Source of the DNA: an uncultured Oscillospiraceae bacterium
Lineage (GTDB): Bacteria > Bacillota > Clostridia > Oscillospirales > Ruminococcaceae
DNA length: 28,063 bases
Assembly (NCBI GenBank): GCA_900542145.1
Contig: UQMF01000027.1
Span: 1-28,063 of the forward strand
Direction of reading: 5' to 3'
Shown here: positions 1 to 6,304 of the stretch, one piece after another
Position numbering within the stretch: position 1 is the first letter of the stretch
Layout: every line of letters starts with the position of its first letter
Made by a program: the position numbers and the translations under genes
The notes under the pieces: generated by a model
The model's database searches: none
What the model was told of the DNA's origin: nothing
Seen by the model: only the letters and a program-made list of their open reading frames with translations

Positions 1-86
1 CGCGCAGCTGAGATGTTTCGGCGGAAAAGTCACTTTAGTGACTTTTTCGACGGTCACAGGGGCGGAGAATCATTCTCCGCCCTTTT
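1..86. repeat. 3' part of an intergenic repeat element, with hairpin
   Basis: The first 29 bases are identical to 9759-9787, and similarity continues through a TTTTTCGACGG block to a GGGCGGAGA...TCTCCGCCC hairpin (62-84). The small hairpin after the identical block keeps its loop (TTTA) but changes both arms together: TCAC/GTGA here against CCCC/GGGG in the 9.8-kb copy. The hairpin at 62-84 is followed by TTTT on the + strand, so it could stop + strand transcripts arriving from outside the window. The element is cut by the window edge. Confidence 0.75.
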
Positions 87-107
87 CGTCTATAACCGAC
101 TGCTTTT

Positions 108-590
108 TCAGCCCTCCGCGGTCGGCGTAATCACCGTCATTCCGCCGCCGGTATAGATATTCACCCAGTAGTATTCCATCATCTCCAGCGCAGTAACGCT
201 GAAATCGCTGTTTTTCGCCGCCTCGACCGCCATCGTGGAATCTATCGTCCAGCCGTCCGCTATCGCCTGCCGGATTGCCGCCAGCCACTGCTTCTGTAGT
301 TCCAGACCGTTGCACAGCTCCTGGTGCTTCTCGCTCAGTGAATCCGGCGGATTCAGCGCCATGATCGCGTCCAGCGGCTTCTCAGCACGGTCGATCGCCG
401 CATTGAGCTGAGACGCGTCGCTTGCGGAGCCGAGCTCCGACTGCGCCGAAACATCGTCAGACAGGGCGAGGTATTCCCGGATATTATCCGTCAGCTTCTC
501 ATAGTATTTCTCCTCGGTCAGCTGCCCCGAGCAGCCGGAAACCGCCAGCATAAGCGCCGCCAGCACCAGGGCAATAATCTTTCTAGCCAT
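108..590 (-). CDS. Putative lipoprotein (paralogue of the next gene)
   Basis: A 160-residue secreted protein of unknown function. The N-terminus is a lipoprotein signal: M-A-R-K, a hydrophobic stretch, then a lipobox SGC|S with Cys20 as the lipidation site, so it should be anchored to the outer face of the membrane. The rest is helical and rich in acidic and polar residues. It shares with the upstream gene the signal peptide style, the early SGCSG-L-(T/S)-E pattern, and a central A-I-x-x-L-x-P-P followed by an H-x-E motif, so the two are probably a tandem duplication. The SD GGAGGG lies four bases before the ATG. It starts 30 bases after the stop of the neighbour, so the pair is likely co-transcribed. 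No catalytic motif was recognised. Confidence 0.8.
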   Translation of the reverse strand: MARKIIALVLAALMLAVSGCSGQLTEEKYYEKLTDNIREYLALSDDVSAQSELGSASDASQLNAAIDRAEKPLDAIMALNPPDSLSEKHQELCNGLELQKQWLAAIRQAIADGWTIDSTMAVEAAKNSDFSVTALEMMEYYWVNIYTGGGMTVITPTAEG

Positions 591-620
591 TTTCCCTCCA
601 AATCTCCGTAAAATCAGCCG

Positions 621-1088
621 TTACTTCAATTCCAGTCCGCCTTCCTTCATCTGGAAAATCAGAGCCACCGCCGCGGAATTGAACGACTTCTCGAACACGG
701 AGTCCCTCAGCTCATCGAGCTTTTCTTCCGTTGCGGACCTGTCGTCTGCCACCTGCGCTGCTATGTCGCACCAGTTCTTGTTGCCGCTTATTTTCTCCAT
801 CATCTCGCTGTGCTGCGCGCTGTATTTTTCCGGCGGAGCCAGCTTCTCTATGGCTTCCAGGCTGCTCCGGGCGGATATCGCGGAAGTTTTCACCTTGTCC
901 CAGTCGCAGTCCCCGCTGCCGCCGTCCTGGATTTTCGAGAATTCCGAGGAGATCACCCTCACGTCAGTGAGAAATGAGCAGTAGCTGTCAAAGAACCTGT
1001 CGCAGTATTCCTGCTCCGACAGCGCCCCCGAGCACCCCGAAACCATGATCGTCAGCGCCGCCAGTATTACCGCCAGTATTTTCTTCAT
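621..1088 (-). CDS. Putative lipoprotein (paralogue of the downstream gene)
   Basis: A 155-residue predicted lipoprotein: Lys-rich start (MKK), hydrophobic core, lipobox SGC|S at Cys20. The mature part is helical, with a central A-I-E-K-L-A-P-P-E-K-Y segment followed by a His/Glu pair that matches the downstream paralogue (A-I-M-A-L-N-P-P). The strong SD GGAGG lies nine bases before the ATG. I see no good promoter between this gene and the ilvE terminator (1115-1154), so expression may depend on readthrough or on a weak promoter I did not identify. The function is unknown; small lipoproteins of this kind are common in Oscillospiraceae. Confidence 0.8.
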   Translation of the reverse strand: MKKILAVILAALTIMVSGCSGALSEQEYCDRFFDSYCSFLTDVRVISSEFSKIQDGGSGDCDWDKVKTSAISARSSLEAIEKLAPPEKYSAQHSEMMEKISGNKNWCDIAAQVADDRSATEEKLDELRDSVFEKSFNSAAVALIFQMKEGGLELK

Positions 1089-1114
1089 ATATAATTACCT
1101 CCAGACATCGGTAT

Positions 1115-1154
1115 AAAAAACCACGCTGATATACACATAGTTATACCAGCGTGG
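1115..1154 (-). terminator. Rho-independent terminator of the aminotransferase gene
   Basis: On the - strand, CCACGCTG and CAGCGTGG (1147-1154 with 1121-1128) form an 8-bp GC-rich stem, extendable by a TATA/TATA pair, directly followed by six T (1120-1115). It sits 22 bases past the stop of the aminotransferase. Confidence 0.9.
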
Positions 1155-1176
1155 GATTATCCAATTTGTTTATCTG

Positions 1177-2241
1177 TCAGAGTTTCTCGATCCAGCCCAT
1201 GTCGTCCGGAATCTTACCGTACTGCATTCCGGTCATAGTGTCGTAGAGCTTCTGGGTGATCGGGCCGATCTTACCGCCGCCAATATCCATGATCTTGTCG
1301 CCCCACTTGAGGTGACCTACAGGGGAAACAACAGCCGCGGTACCGGTGCCGAATACCTCGTCCAGCTTGCCTGCGTCGTAAGCGTCAGCGACCTCCTGGA
1401 TAGTGATGCGGCGCTCGGAAACCTTCATGCCCCACTTCCTGCACAGCTCAAGGGCGGACTTTCTGGTGATACCGGAAAGAATGCTGCCCTGGAGGGACGG
1501 AGTAACTACCTCGCCGTCGATAACGAACATGATGTTCATTGCGCCGACTTCCTCTATGTACTTACGCTCAACGCCATCGAGCCACAGTACCTGGGAGTAG
1601 TTCTGCTTGTGAGCCTCGTCCTGACCTGCAAGGGAAGCAGCGTAGTTGCCGCCGGTCTTTGTGAAGCCCATACCGCCTCTTACTGCGCGGACGTAGTTAG
1701 TTTCAACGTAGATATTTACAGGGTTGATGCCTGTGCTGTAGTAAGCGCCGGAGGGGCTCATGATGATCATGAAGTAGTACTTCTCGCCGGGGCGTACGCC
1801 GAGGAACGGGTCAGCCGCGAAGATGAACGGACGGATATACAGGGAAGCGCCGTCGATATGCGGAACCCAGTCCTTGTCGATCTCAACGAGCTTGTGAAGT
1901 GCCTCGAGGGCGTCCTTCTCGTTGATCTGGGGGATAACCAGACGCTCAGCGGAAACGTTCATTCTCTTGAAGTTCTCTTCGGGACGGAAGAACTGAATAT
2001 CTCCGGAGGGAGTCCTGTAGGCTTTCATGCCCTCAAAGATCTCCTGACCATAGTGGAGGACCATAGCAGACGGCATAAGTTCGATAGGACCGTAGGGCAC
2101 GATTCGTGCGTCATGCCAGCCCTGACCAGCGTCATAGTCCATGATGAACATGTGGTCGGTGAAGATATGGCCGAAGCCCAGCTTGGTTTCGTCGGCAGGC
2201 TTCTGCTTGGGATTTGTCGTTTTTTCGATTCTGATATCCAT
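1177..2241 (-). CDS. ilvE: Branched-chain amino acid aminotransferase
   Basis: 354 residues, PLP-dependent fold-type IV aminotransferase that interconverts Leu/Ile/Val and their 2-oxo acids using glutamate/2-oxoglutarate, in the cytoplasm. Length and sequence match the ~350-residue bacterial/eukaryotic BCAT2-like subgroup rather than the ~305-residue E. coli type. Visible landmarks are Y-G-Q-E-I-F-E-G-M-K-A near 64-74, R-P-F near 137, the PLP lysine Lys195 in G-F-T-K-T-G-G-N-Y, the E-V-G-A-M-N motif near 231-236 and a G-T-G-T-A-A phosphate-binding loop near 298-303. The SD AGGAAAGG precedes the ATG. It has its own promoter (2311-2339) and a strong terminator. No branched-chain biosynthesis genes are adjacent. 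The leader carries a small GCATG/CATGC hairpin but no T-box. Confidence 0.95.
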   Translation of the reverse strand: MDIRIEKTTNPKQKPADETKLGFGHIFTDHMFIMDYDAGQGWHDARIVPYGPIELMPSAMVLHYGQEIFEGMKAYRTPSGDIQFFRPEENFKRMNVSAERLVIPQINEKDALEALHKLVEIDKDWVPHIDGASLYIRPFIFAADPFLGVRPGEKYYFMIIMSPSGAYYSTGINPVNIYVETNYVRAVRGGMGFTKTGGNYAASLAGQDEAHKQNYSQVLWLDGVERKYIEEVGAMNIMFVIDGEVVTPSLQGSILSGITRKSALELCRKWGMKVSERRITIQEVADAYDAGKLDEVFGTGTAAVVSPVGHLKWGDKIMDIGGGKIGPITQKLYDTMTGMQYGKIPDDMGWIEKL

Positions 2242-2310
2242 GATAGTGTATCCTTTCCTGCATGGTCCGTAAGCGGAACATGCGATTTATATACATATAT
2301 ATTATATCAC

Positions 2311-2339
2311 TATTCACGCCGCTTGTAAATATTTTTTTT
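2311..2339 (-). promoter_or_regulatory. Sigma-A promoter of ilvE
   Basis: On the - strand, TTTACA (2339-2334), 17-bp spacer, TATAAT (2316-2311). Transcription would start near 2304, giving a ~63-nt leader. Confidence 0.8.
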
Positions 2340-2430
2340 GCATTTTTTCTCATTAATGCAATTTTAGCATAACTGCTCCGGCAAAATATACGCCGGTGAA
2401 ATAAATGTGCAATAACTCCAGCCGGAAAAG

Positions 2431-2459
2431 TTGACAGAGTATTCCCAGGGTGTTATAAT
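2431..2459 (+). promoter_or_regulatory. Sigma-A promoter of the DUF389 gene
   Basis: TTGACA (2431-2436), 17-bp spacer, TATAAT (2454-2459): a consensus promoter. The expected start near 2466 lies downstream of the in-frame ATG at 2462, so that ATG cannot be the main translation start and the ATG at 2495 is preferred. Confidence 0.9.
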
Positions 2460-2494
2460 TAATGGAGTACAATAATGCGATAGAGAGGTACCAA

Positions 2495-3946
2495 ATGAGC
2501 ACAGAAACTGAAAAAGCCGACCAGATAGACAAGGCGGTACACAAGGACATAAAACAGCGCCGCAGCGGATTTCGCAAGTTCATCGGCGACATGCTGAACA
2601 TGCACGATGGAATGATGAGCTACGAGGAAATAGACGAGATGATGCTGGAGAACACAGTGATCCACGGTCCCAACATGTGGATACTGTGCCTGGCTGCGCT
2701 GATAGCCTCCATAGGGCTGAACATGAACTCCACCGCGGTGATAATCGGCGCGATGCTGATATCTCCGCTGATGAGCGGAATCATGACGATGGGATATTCC
2801 CTCGCGGTAAGGGATCTGCGGCTGCTCCGCCGGGCGCTGATACGCTTCTGTACGCAGGTCGTTATCAGCCTGATAAGCTCCACGGTCTATTTTCTGATAA
2901 CTCCGCTGGATACCCCCACCGCCGAGATGATAGCCCGGACAAGCCCCACCATCTGGGACGTACTCATCGCCCTCTTCGGAGGAATCGCCGGCGCCATCGG
3001 CAACACCCGTGAGAAAAAGGGCAACGTTATCCCCGGCGTGGCGATCGCAACCGCGCTTATGCCGCCGCTCTGCACCGCCGGTTATGGTATCGCCTCCGGG
3101 CAGCCCTCGTTCTTCCTGGGCGCGTTCTACCTGTTCCTGATAAATACGCTGTTCATCTCGCTCTCGACAATGATCGTCACGATGATGCTGCGCGTGCCCT
3201 ACCACCGCAATCTCAGCGAAAAGAAGCAGAAAAAGATCAACCTCGCCATCGCCGCAATAACGATAGTCGCCGCCGTCCCCAGCGTATTCTTCGGCGCGAC
3301 CACCGTAGTCAGCTCCGTGATGGACAACAACATCTCCAGCTACCTTAACAACGAGTTCGTGTTCTCCGGGACCACGGTGGTGAAATCCAGCGCCGACAAG
3401 AGCGCGCGCACCGTATCCGTATCCCTGGTAGGCACGCCGATATCCGACGACGTCATCGCCATGCTCCAGATGGAAATGCCGAAATACGGGCTTGACGGCT
3501 ACACGCTGAACGTCACCCAGAACCAGATGATAGACCTCCCCGAGGACGCGGACAACACCGACAAGATAACCATAGCCCTCCAGGAGAACCACATAAACGA
3601 ACTGGAAAGCCAGCTTGCGGAGCAGGAGCAGACGATAAGCTCCCTGCAAAGCGAGAACTCCACCCTCAGGAACACGATAGACCACACGGACGTTGCGAAA
3701 AAGGCGGCGAAGGTATTCCCGGAGCTGACCAATATCCGCTGCGGCAGCCTCACCGATTCCAACGGCAATTACGAAGTTCTGATAGCGGATTCCGACTCCA
3801 CGGACGAAGCGCTGACCGCGCACATCAGGAACTGGCTCGCCGCCGAAACGGACTCCGACCGCTGCGAGGTATTCGTCAATGTACTGGAGCCTGACGAATC
3901 CACTGTTGAATCCCAGACCGAGGAATCACAGACAGCGGAAGAATAA
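2495..3946 (+). CDS. DUF389 (TIGR00341-type) membrane protein with coiled-coil tail
   Basis: 483 residues if started at 2495, where AGAGAGG lies six bases upstream; the in-frame ATG at 2462 is upstream of the expected transcription start. Residues ~55-275 form the DUF389 membrane domain: S-I-G-L-N-M-N-S-T-A followed by I-I-G-A-M-L-I-S-P-L-M, then G-N-T-R and I-P-G-V-A-I-A-T-A-L-M-P-P-L-C, with about six hydrophobic segments. The C-terminal part (~285-483) is soluble, includes a coiled coil near 365-405 (E-S-Q-L-A-E-Q-E-Q-T-I) and ends acidic. The molecular function of DUF389 proteins is not established as far as I know. The gene is monocistronic, divergent from ilvE and convergent with the wall gene. 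Confidence 0.88.
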   Translation: MSTETEKADQIDKAVHKDIKQRRSGFRKFIGDMLNMHDGMMSYEEIDEMMLENTVIHGPNMWILCLAALIASIGLNMNSTAVIIGAMLISPLMSGIMTMGYSLAVRDLRLLRRALIRFCTQVVISLISSTVYFLITPLDTPTAEMIARTSPTIWDVLIALFGGIAGAIGNTREKKGNVIPGVAIATALMPPLCTAGYGIASGQPSFFLGAFYLFLINTLFISLSTMIVTMMLRVPYHRNLSEKKQKKINLAIAAITIVAAVPSVFFGATTVVSSVMDNNISSYLNNEFVFSGTTVVKSSADKSARTVSVSLVGTPISDDVIAMLQMEMPKYGLDGYTLNVTQNQMIDLPEDADNTDKITIALQENHINELESQLAEQEQTISSLQSENSTLRNTIDHTDVAKKAAKVFPELTNIRCGSLTDSNGNYEVLIADSDSTDEALTAHIRNWLAAETDSDRCEVFVNVLEPDESTVESQTEESQTAEE

Positions 3947-3962
3947 CTCACATAAACAACCA

Positions 3963-3984
3963 GGGCTGCGAGATCTCGCAGCCC
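3963..3984. terminator. Perfect palindrome between convergent genes, probable bidirectional terminator
   Basis: A perfect 22-bp inverted repeat of arms GGGCTGCGAGA/TCTCGCAGCCC with no spacer. On the + strand it is followed by ATATCTTTTATT, a moderate U-tract for the DUF389 gene. The - strand side is less U-rich, so termination of the wall gene here is less certain. Confidence 0.65.
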
Positions 3985-4019
3985 ATATCTTTTATTAAAC
4001 AATAAATCCGAATTGCCTG

Positions 4020-5099
4020 TCAGCCGTTGCCCTCTTCAAGGACGTAGATATCCACCTGAACAGCGCCCCATGCGCAGCTGTCGTAGTAGTGATCCTCCCT
4101 GTTGCCGAAGTAGAGGTCGATCGCCACGGTGCCGTCCATCAGGGCGATACCGGTATCCGCCGCAACTGCGTAGCCGTAGACCCTGCTGCCGTTCTGGGCA
4201 ACGATGTACAGCTTGCTTCCGTAGGGGATAACGTTCGGATTCACCGCGCAGGTGCCGATCTCCGCCTTTCTTCCGCTGGCGGTGTAGGCACCGCGGCCGG
4301 CGGTGTAGGCTGTCGCCTTGCCGGAGATAACGCGGGTGTATTCCTGCGGAATTCCGTCCACCAGTGTGAGCGCGTCGGAGTCCTCCATCTTGGAGTAAGG
4401 AACAGCCAGCGCCGTACCTCTCTCGACCACCTCGGTGACGGGCTGCTCGGTGACTTCGTCGCTGATAAGCTCCTGGCTGGTCAGCTTTCCGTCAACGTAC
4501 TTCTCCTTGACGGTGTAGACCCTCTTTCCGGGTACGCCGGGGGTTATCACAGCGTCGGTGCCGATGGCGCGGTTGGTGTTGTCGATGTATTCAGTATCAT
4601 AGGCGATCTCAGAGGAATTCTCACGGTTGACGTATTCCACACGGGTGATAACGATGTCCATTCCCTCGTATACGCTGTCCGTAAGGGGACATGACACCTC
4701 GTCGAATTCGCCCAGGGTAACGCCTGCCTTGTCGAGTATCTCTCCGACAGTTCCGTCGATAACGGAAACCGTCCTTGTTTCGCCGTCCACGCTGACGTTC
4801 ACGTCAAATGCGCGGTAGATGGTGATGTAAGCGGTGTTGCTGCTGGTAGCCTCATAGGACACCTTGTCGTTAGTGCCCAGCTGATAGCTTGCCATTCTGA
4901 GTATTGCATAGACATCGGTTTCAGATGTCATCAGCTCTTTTGTTACGCCGTTGTCCGTGATGTAGACTCTGTCCCTGAGATAGATAGAGCCTGTCATGAC
5001 CGCTACCATGAAAATCGTGGCAGCGAAGATTGCAGCCTTTACGAGCCTGCCTCTGAAAATAAGGCGGTTCATTTTAGCGTTGATTATCTGCGGTTTCAT
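4020..5099 (-). CDS. Cell-wall protein with YabE/DUF348, G5 and 3D domains
   Basis: 359 residues from the ATG at 5099, which has AGGAGG five bases upstream; the reading frame stays open to 5300 but that part is leader RNA. Order: short basic N-terminus, one membrane segment (~20-40), a DUF348/ubiquitin-like region (~45-150), a G5 domain (~155-228, with V-Y-T-V-K-E-K-Y-V-D-G-K) and a C-terminal 3D domain (~258-352) with its conserved Asp residues in A-D-T-G (Asp315) and A-I-D-L-Y-F (Asp328). The 3D fold is a double-psi beta barrel related to lytic transglycosylase MltA, and such proteins (YabE, YuiC, Rpf/Sps relatives) act on peptidoglycan. Two cysteines (284, 342) could form a disulfide. The gene is monocistronic with a long structured leader. 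Confidence 0.88.
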   Translation of the reverse strand: MKPQIINAKMNRLIFRGRLVKAAIFAATIFMVAVMTGSIYLRDRVYITDNGVTKELMTSETDVYAILRMASYQLGTNDKVSYEATSSNTAYITIYRAFDVNVSVDGETRTVSVIDGTVGEILDKAGVTLGEFDEVSCPLTDSVYEGMDIVITRVEYVNRENSSEIAYDTEYIDNTNRAIGTDAVITPGVPGKRVYTVKEKYVDGKLTSQELISDEVTEQPVTEVVERGTALAVPYSKMEDSDALTLVDGIPQEYTRVISGKATAYTAGRGAYTASGRKAEIGTCAVNPNVIPYGSKLYIVAQNGSRVYGYAVAADTGIALMDGTVAIDLYFGNREDHYYDSCAWGAVQVDIYVLEEGNG

Positions 5100-5320
5100 A
5101 TTTGCCTCCTGAGCAGTTACCCATGCCGTCCCGGCAATCGTCCCGTTTCCGGGTGTAACTTCCGTACAGCGTCGGACTTTGGGGAAAGTCCTCGGCTGGA
5201 GCAAACGCACTGTCCCCAACAGAGCATTGCATGATCTCGAAGCCGTGTATATATCTTTCGGCTTTCGCAGTGATATTTGCGCGCACAGCAAAGCTGTCAC
5301 CGCCGCACTCCTGCGGCAGT
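5100..5320 (-). ncRNA. Structured 5' leader of the G5/3D gene, class not recognised
   Basis: From a predicted start near 5320 to the SD, ~220 nt of RNA is packed with helices. On the - strand in order: a stem CACTGCCGC/GCGGCGGTG; ACAGC/GCTGT; GAAGCCG-type arms around an A/T-rich loop; a hairpin GGACTTT-CCCC-AAAGTCC (5191-5174) whose CCCC loop can pair with an upstream GGGG (5217-5214); then AGTTAC/GTAACT (5160-5155 with 5120-5115) enclosing a GAAA-tetraloop hairpin and TGCCG/CGGCA, just before AGGAGG. I do not see the conserved boxes of the c-di-AMP (ydaO) class that often precedes wall-hydrolase genes. It could be a new riboswitch or an RNA with a structural role. Confidence 0.5.
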
Positions 5321-5326
5321 GCTTGT

Positions 5327-5355
5327 ATTATAGCCCTTTTCTTCGTCAATGTCAA
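5327..5355 (-). promoter_or_regulatory. Sigma-A promoter of the G5/3D gene
   Basis: On the - strand, TTGACA (5355-5350), 17-bp spacer, TATAAT (5332-5327): perfect consensus hexamers and spacing. It sets the start of the long leader near 5320. Confidence 0.88.
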
Positions 5356-5638
5356 ACGAACTCCAACAGTCATTTTTGTGTACTTTTCACAAATCCCTTT
5401 TGTAACCATTTTGTAATCAATCGGTCACAGCCCGGTAAAATGTAAATAAATGTATATTAATCGCTTTCTTTTTGTAATATTCACTAAAAATCAATTTTGA
5501 AAATCCGCCGTCATTTTTGCTGAAAATCAACAGCATTTTTCAAAGTTTGATTGTGCACATTCCACATAAAAACAGATGTTATTTTTTTACATACACATTG
5601 AATTTTACATAAGAATGCGCCCTGAGGAATAAAAGGGG
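5356..5638. other. Gene-free AT-rich stretch between divergent genes
   Basis: Noncoding by inspection. It lies between the promoter of the wall gene and that of the NUDIX gene, is clearly richer in A/T than the flanking genes, and holds several T-runs. No convincing gene, RNA gene or repeat was seen. Confidence 0.6.
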
Positions 5639-5667
5639 GTGACAAAAGCGAGCATATATGATATAAT
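5639..5667 (+). promoter_or_regulatory. Sigma-A promoter of the NUDIX gene
   Basis: GTGACA (5639-5644), 17-bp spacer, TATAAT (5662-5667). The transcript would start near 5674 and carry an ~85-nt leader to the ATG at 5760. Confidence 0.75.
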
Positions 5668-5759
5668 ATCTGTAGATAAAAATGCCTCGCATATGAGTTT
5701 GCCGCCGCGAACTCACGCATTATATTTATATAGTATATAGGGAAAGGAAAAATCGGAGC

Positions 5760-6179
5760 ATGAATTATGAGAAATCCTGCGGCGCAGTGGTCTACCGCAA
5801 GCGCCACGGGAATACCGAAATTCTGCTGATAAAGCACGTCAGATCCGGCTGCTGGTCATTCCCGAAGGGTCACATGGAGCCCGGGGAAACGGAGATCCAG
5901 ACCGCGATCCGCGAAATCAAGGAGGAAACCAACATCGACGTTTCCGTGGACGATACCGCATTCAGGGAGGTTATCGTGTTCAATCCGCGCCGGGATATCA
6001 CCAAGGAAGTGGTGTACTTCCTCGCCCGGGCGCTGACTTTCGACTGCGAGAAGCAGGAAAGCGAGATCGCCGAAGTGCGCTGGTTCGAGATAGGTCAGGC
6101 GCTGACAGTCCTCGCCTACGACAACGACAGGGTGCTGGTGAACAAGGCGAAAAGCTTCCTGGCGATGACCAAAATCTAG
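5760..6179 (+). CDS. NUDIX hydrolase, Ap4A-hydrolase-like
   Basis: 139 residues. The N-terminal S-C-G-A-V-V-Y and the compact size resemble the bis(5'-nucleosyl)-tetraphosphatase (asymmetrical) branch of NUDIX proteins, which cleaves Ap4A and similar stress dinucleotides; the substrate is an inference. The Nudix box runs from Gly37: G-x5-E43-x7-R51-E52-I-x-E55-E56, followed by T-N-I, so the usual Gly of E-E-x-G-U is Asn58 here while all metal-binding acids are kept. The SD is weak (GGAAAGGAAA). A single gene with its own promoter; no clear terminator was found in the 125 bases before the next gene. Confidence 0.88.
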   Translation: MNYEKSCGAVVYRKRHGNTEILLIKHVRSGCWSFPKGHMEPGETEIQTAIREIKEETNIDVSVDDTAFREVIVFNPRRDITKEVVYFLARALTFDCEKQESEIAEVRWFEIGQALTVLAYDNDRVLVNKAKSFLAMTKI

Positions 6180-6304
6180 TCAGCGTGTCATGAATTATTT
6201 TTGCAGAATCTTTGAATCCTGCAACCTTTTTCTCTCTTGAATTGTTTTACAAGTAGAACGGCAGAAATTGCCGGATATGTTATATAATCAAGGGAGGTTT
6301 TATC

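Noticed and set aside
2462..2494. ATG at 2462 as start of the DUF389 protein
   Set aside because: It lies upstream of the transcription start predicted from a perfect promoter; the ATG at 2495 has an SD.
2459..3823. 454-codon open frame antisense to the DUF389 gene
   Set aside because: Low-complexity composition (His/Arg/Gly/Tyr/Val rich), no SD; a by-product of codon bias in the true gene.
5100..5320. c-di-AMP (ydaO) riboswitch
   Set aside because: The position before a wall gene fits, but I cannot find the conserved boxes of that class (for example the GAAUCC-type and GGGG-U-x-AAUC-type segments). Left as an unclassified leader.
6283..6288. TATAAT just before the secreted-protein gene as its promoter
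   Set aside because: It lies directly before the SD, so the transcript would begin inside or after the SD, and no -35 element is at the right distance.
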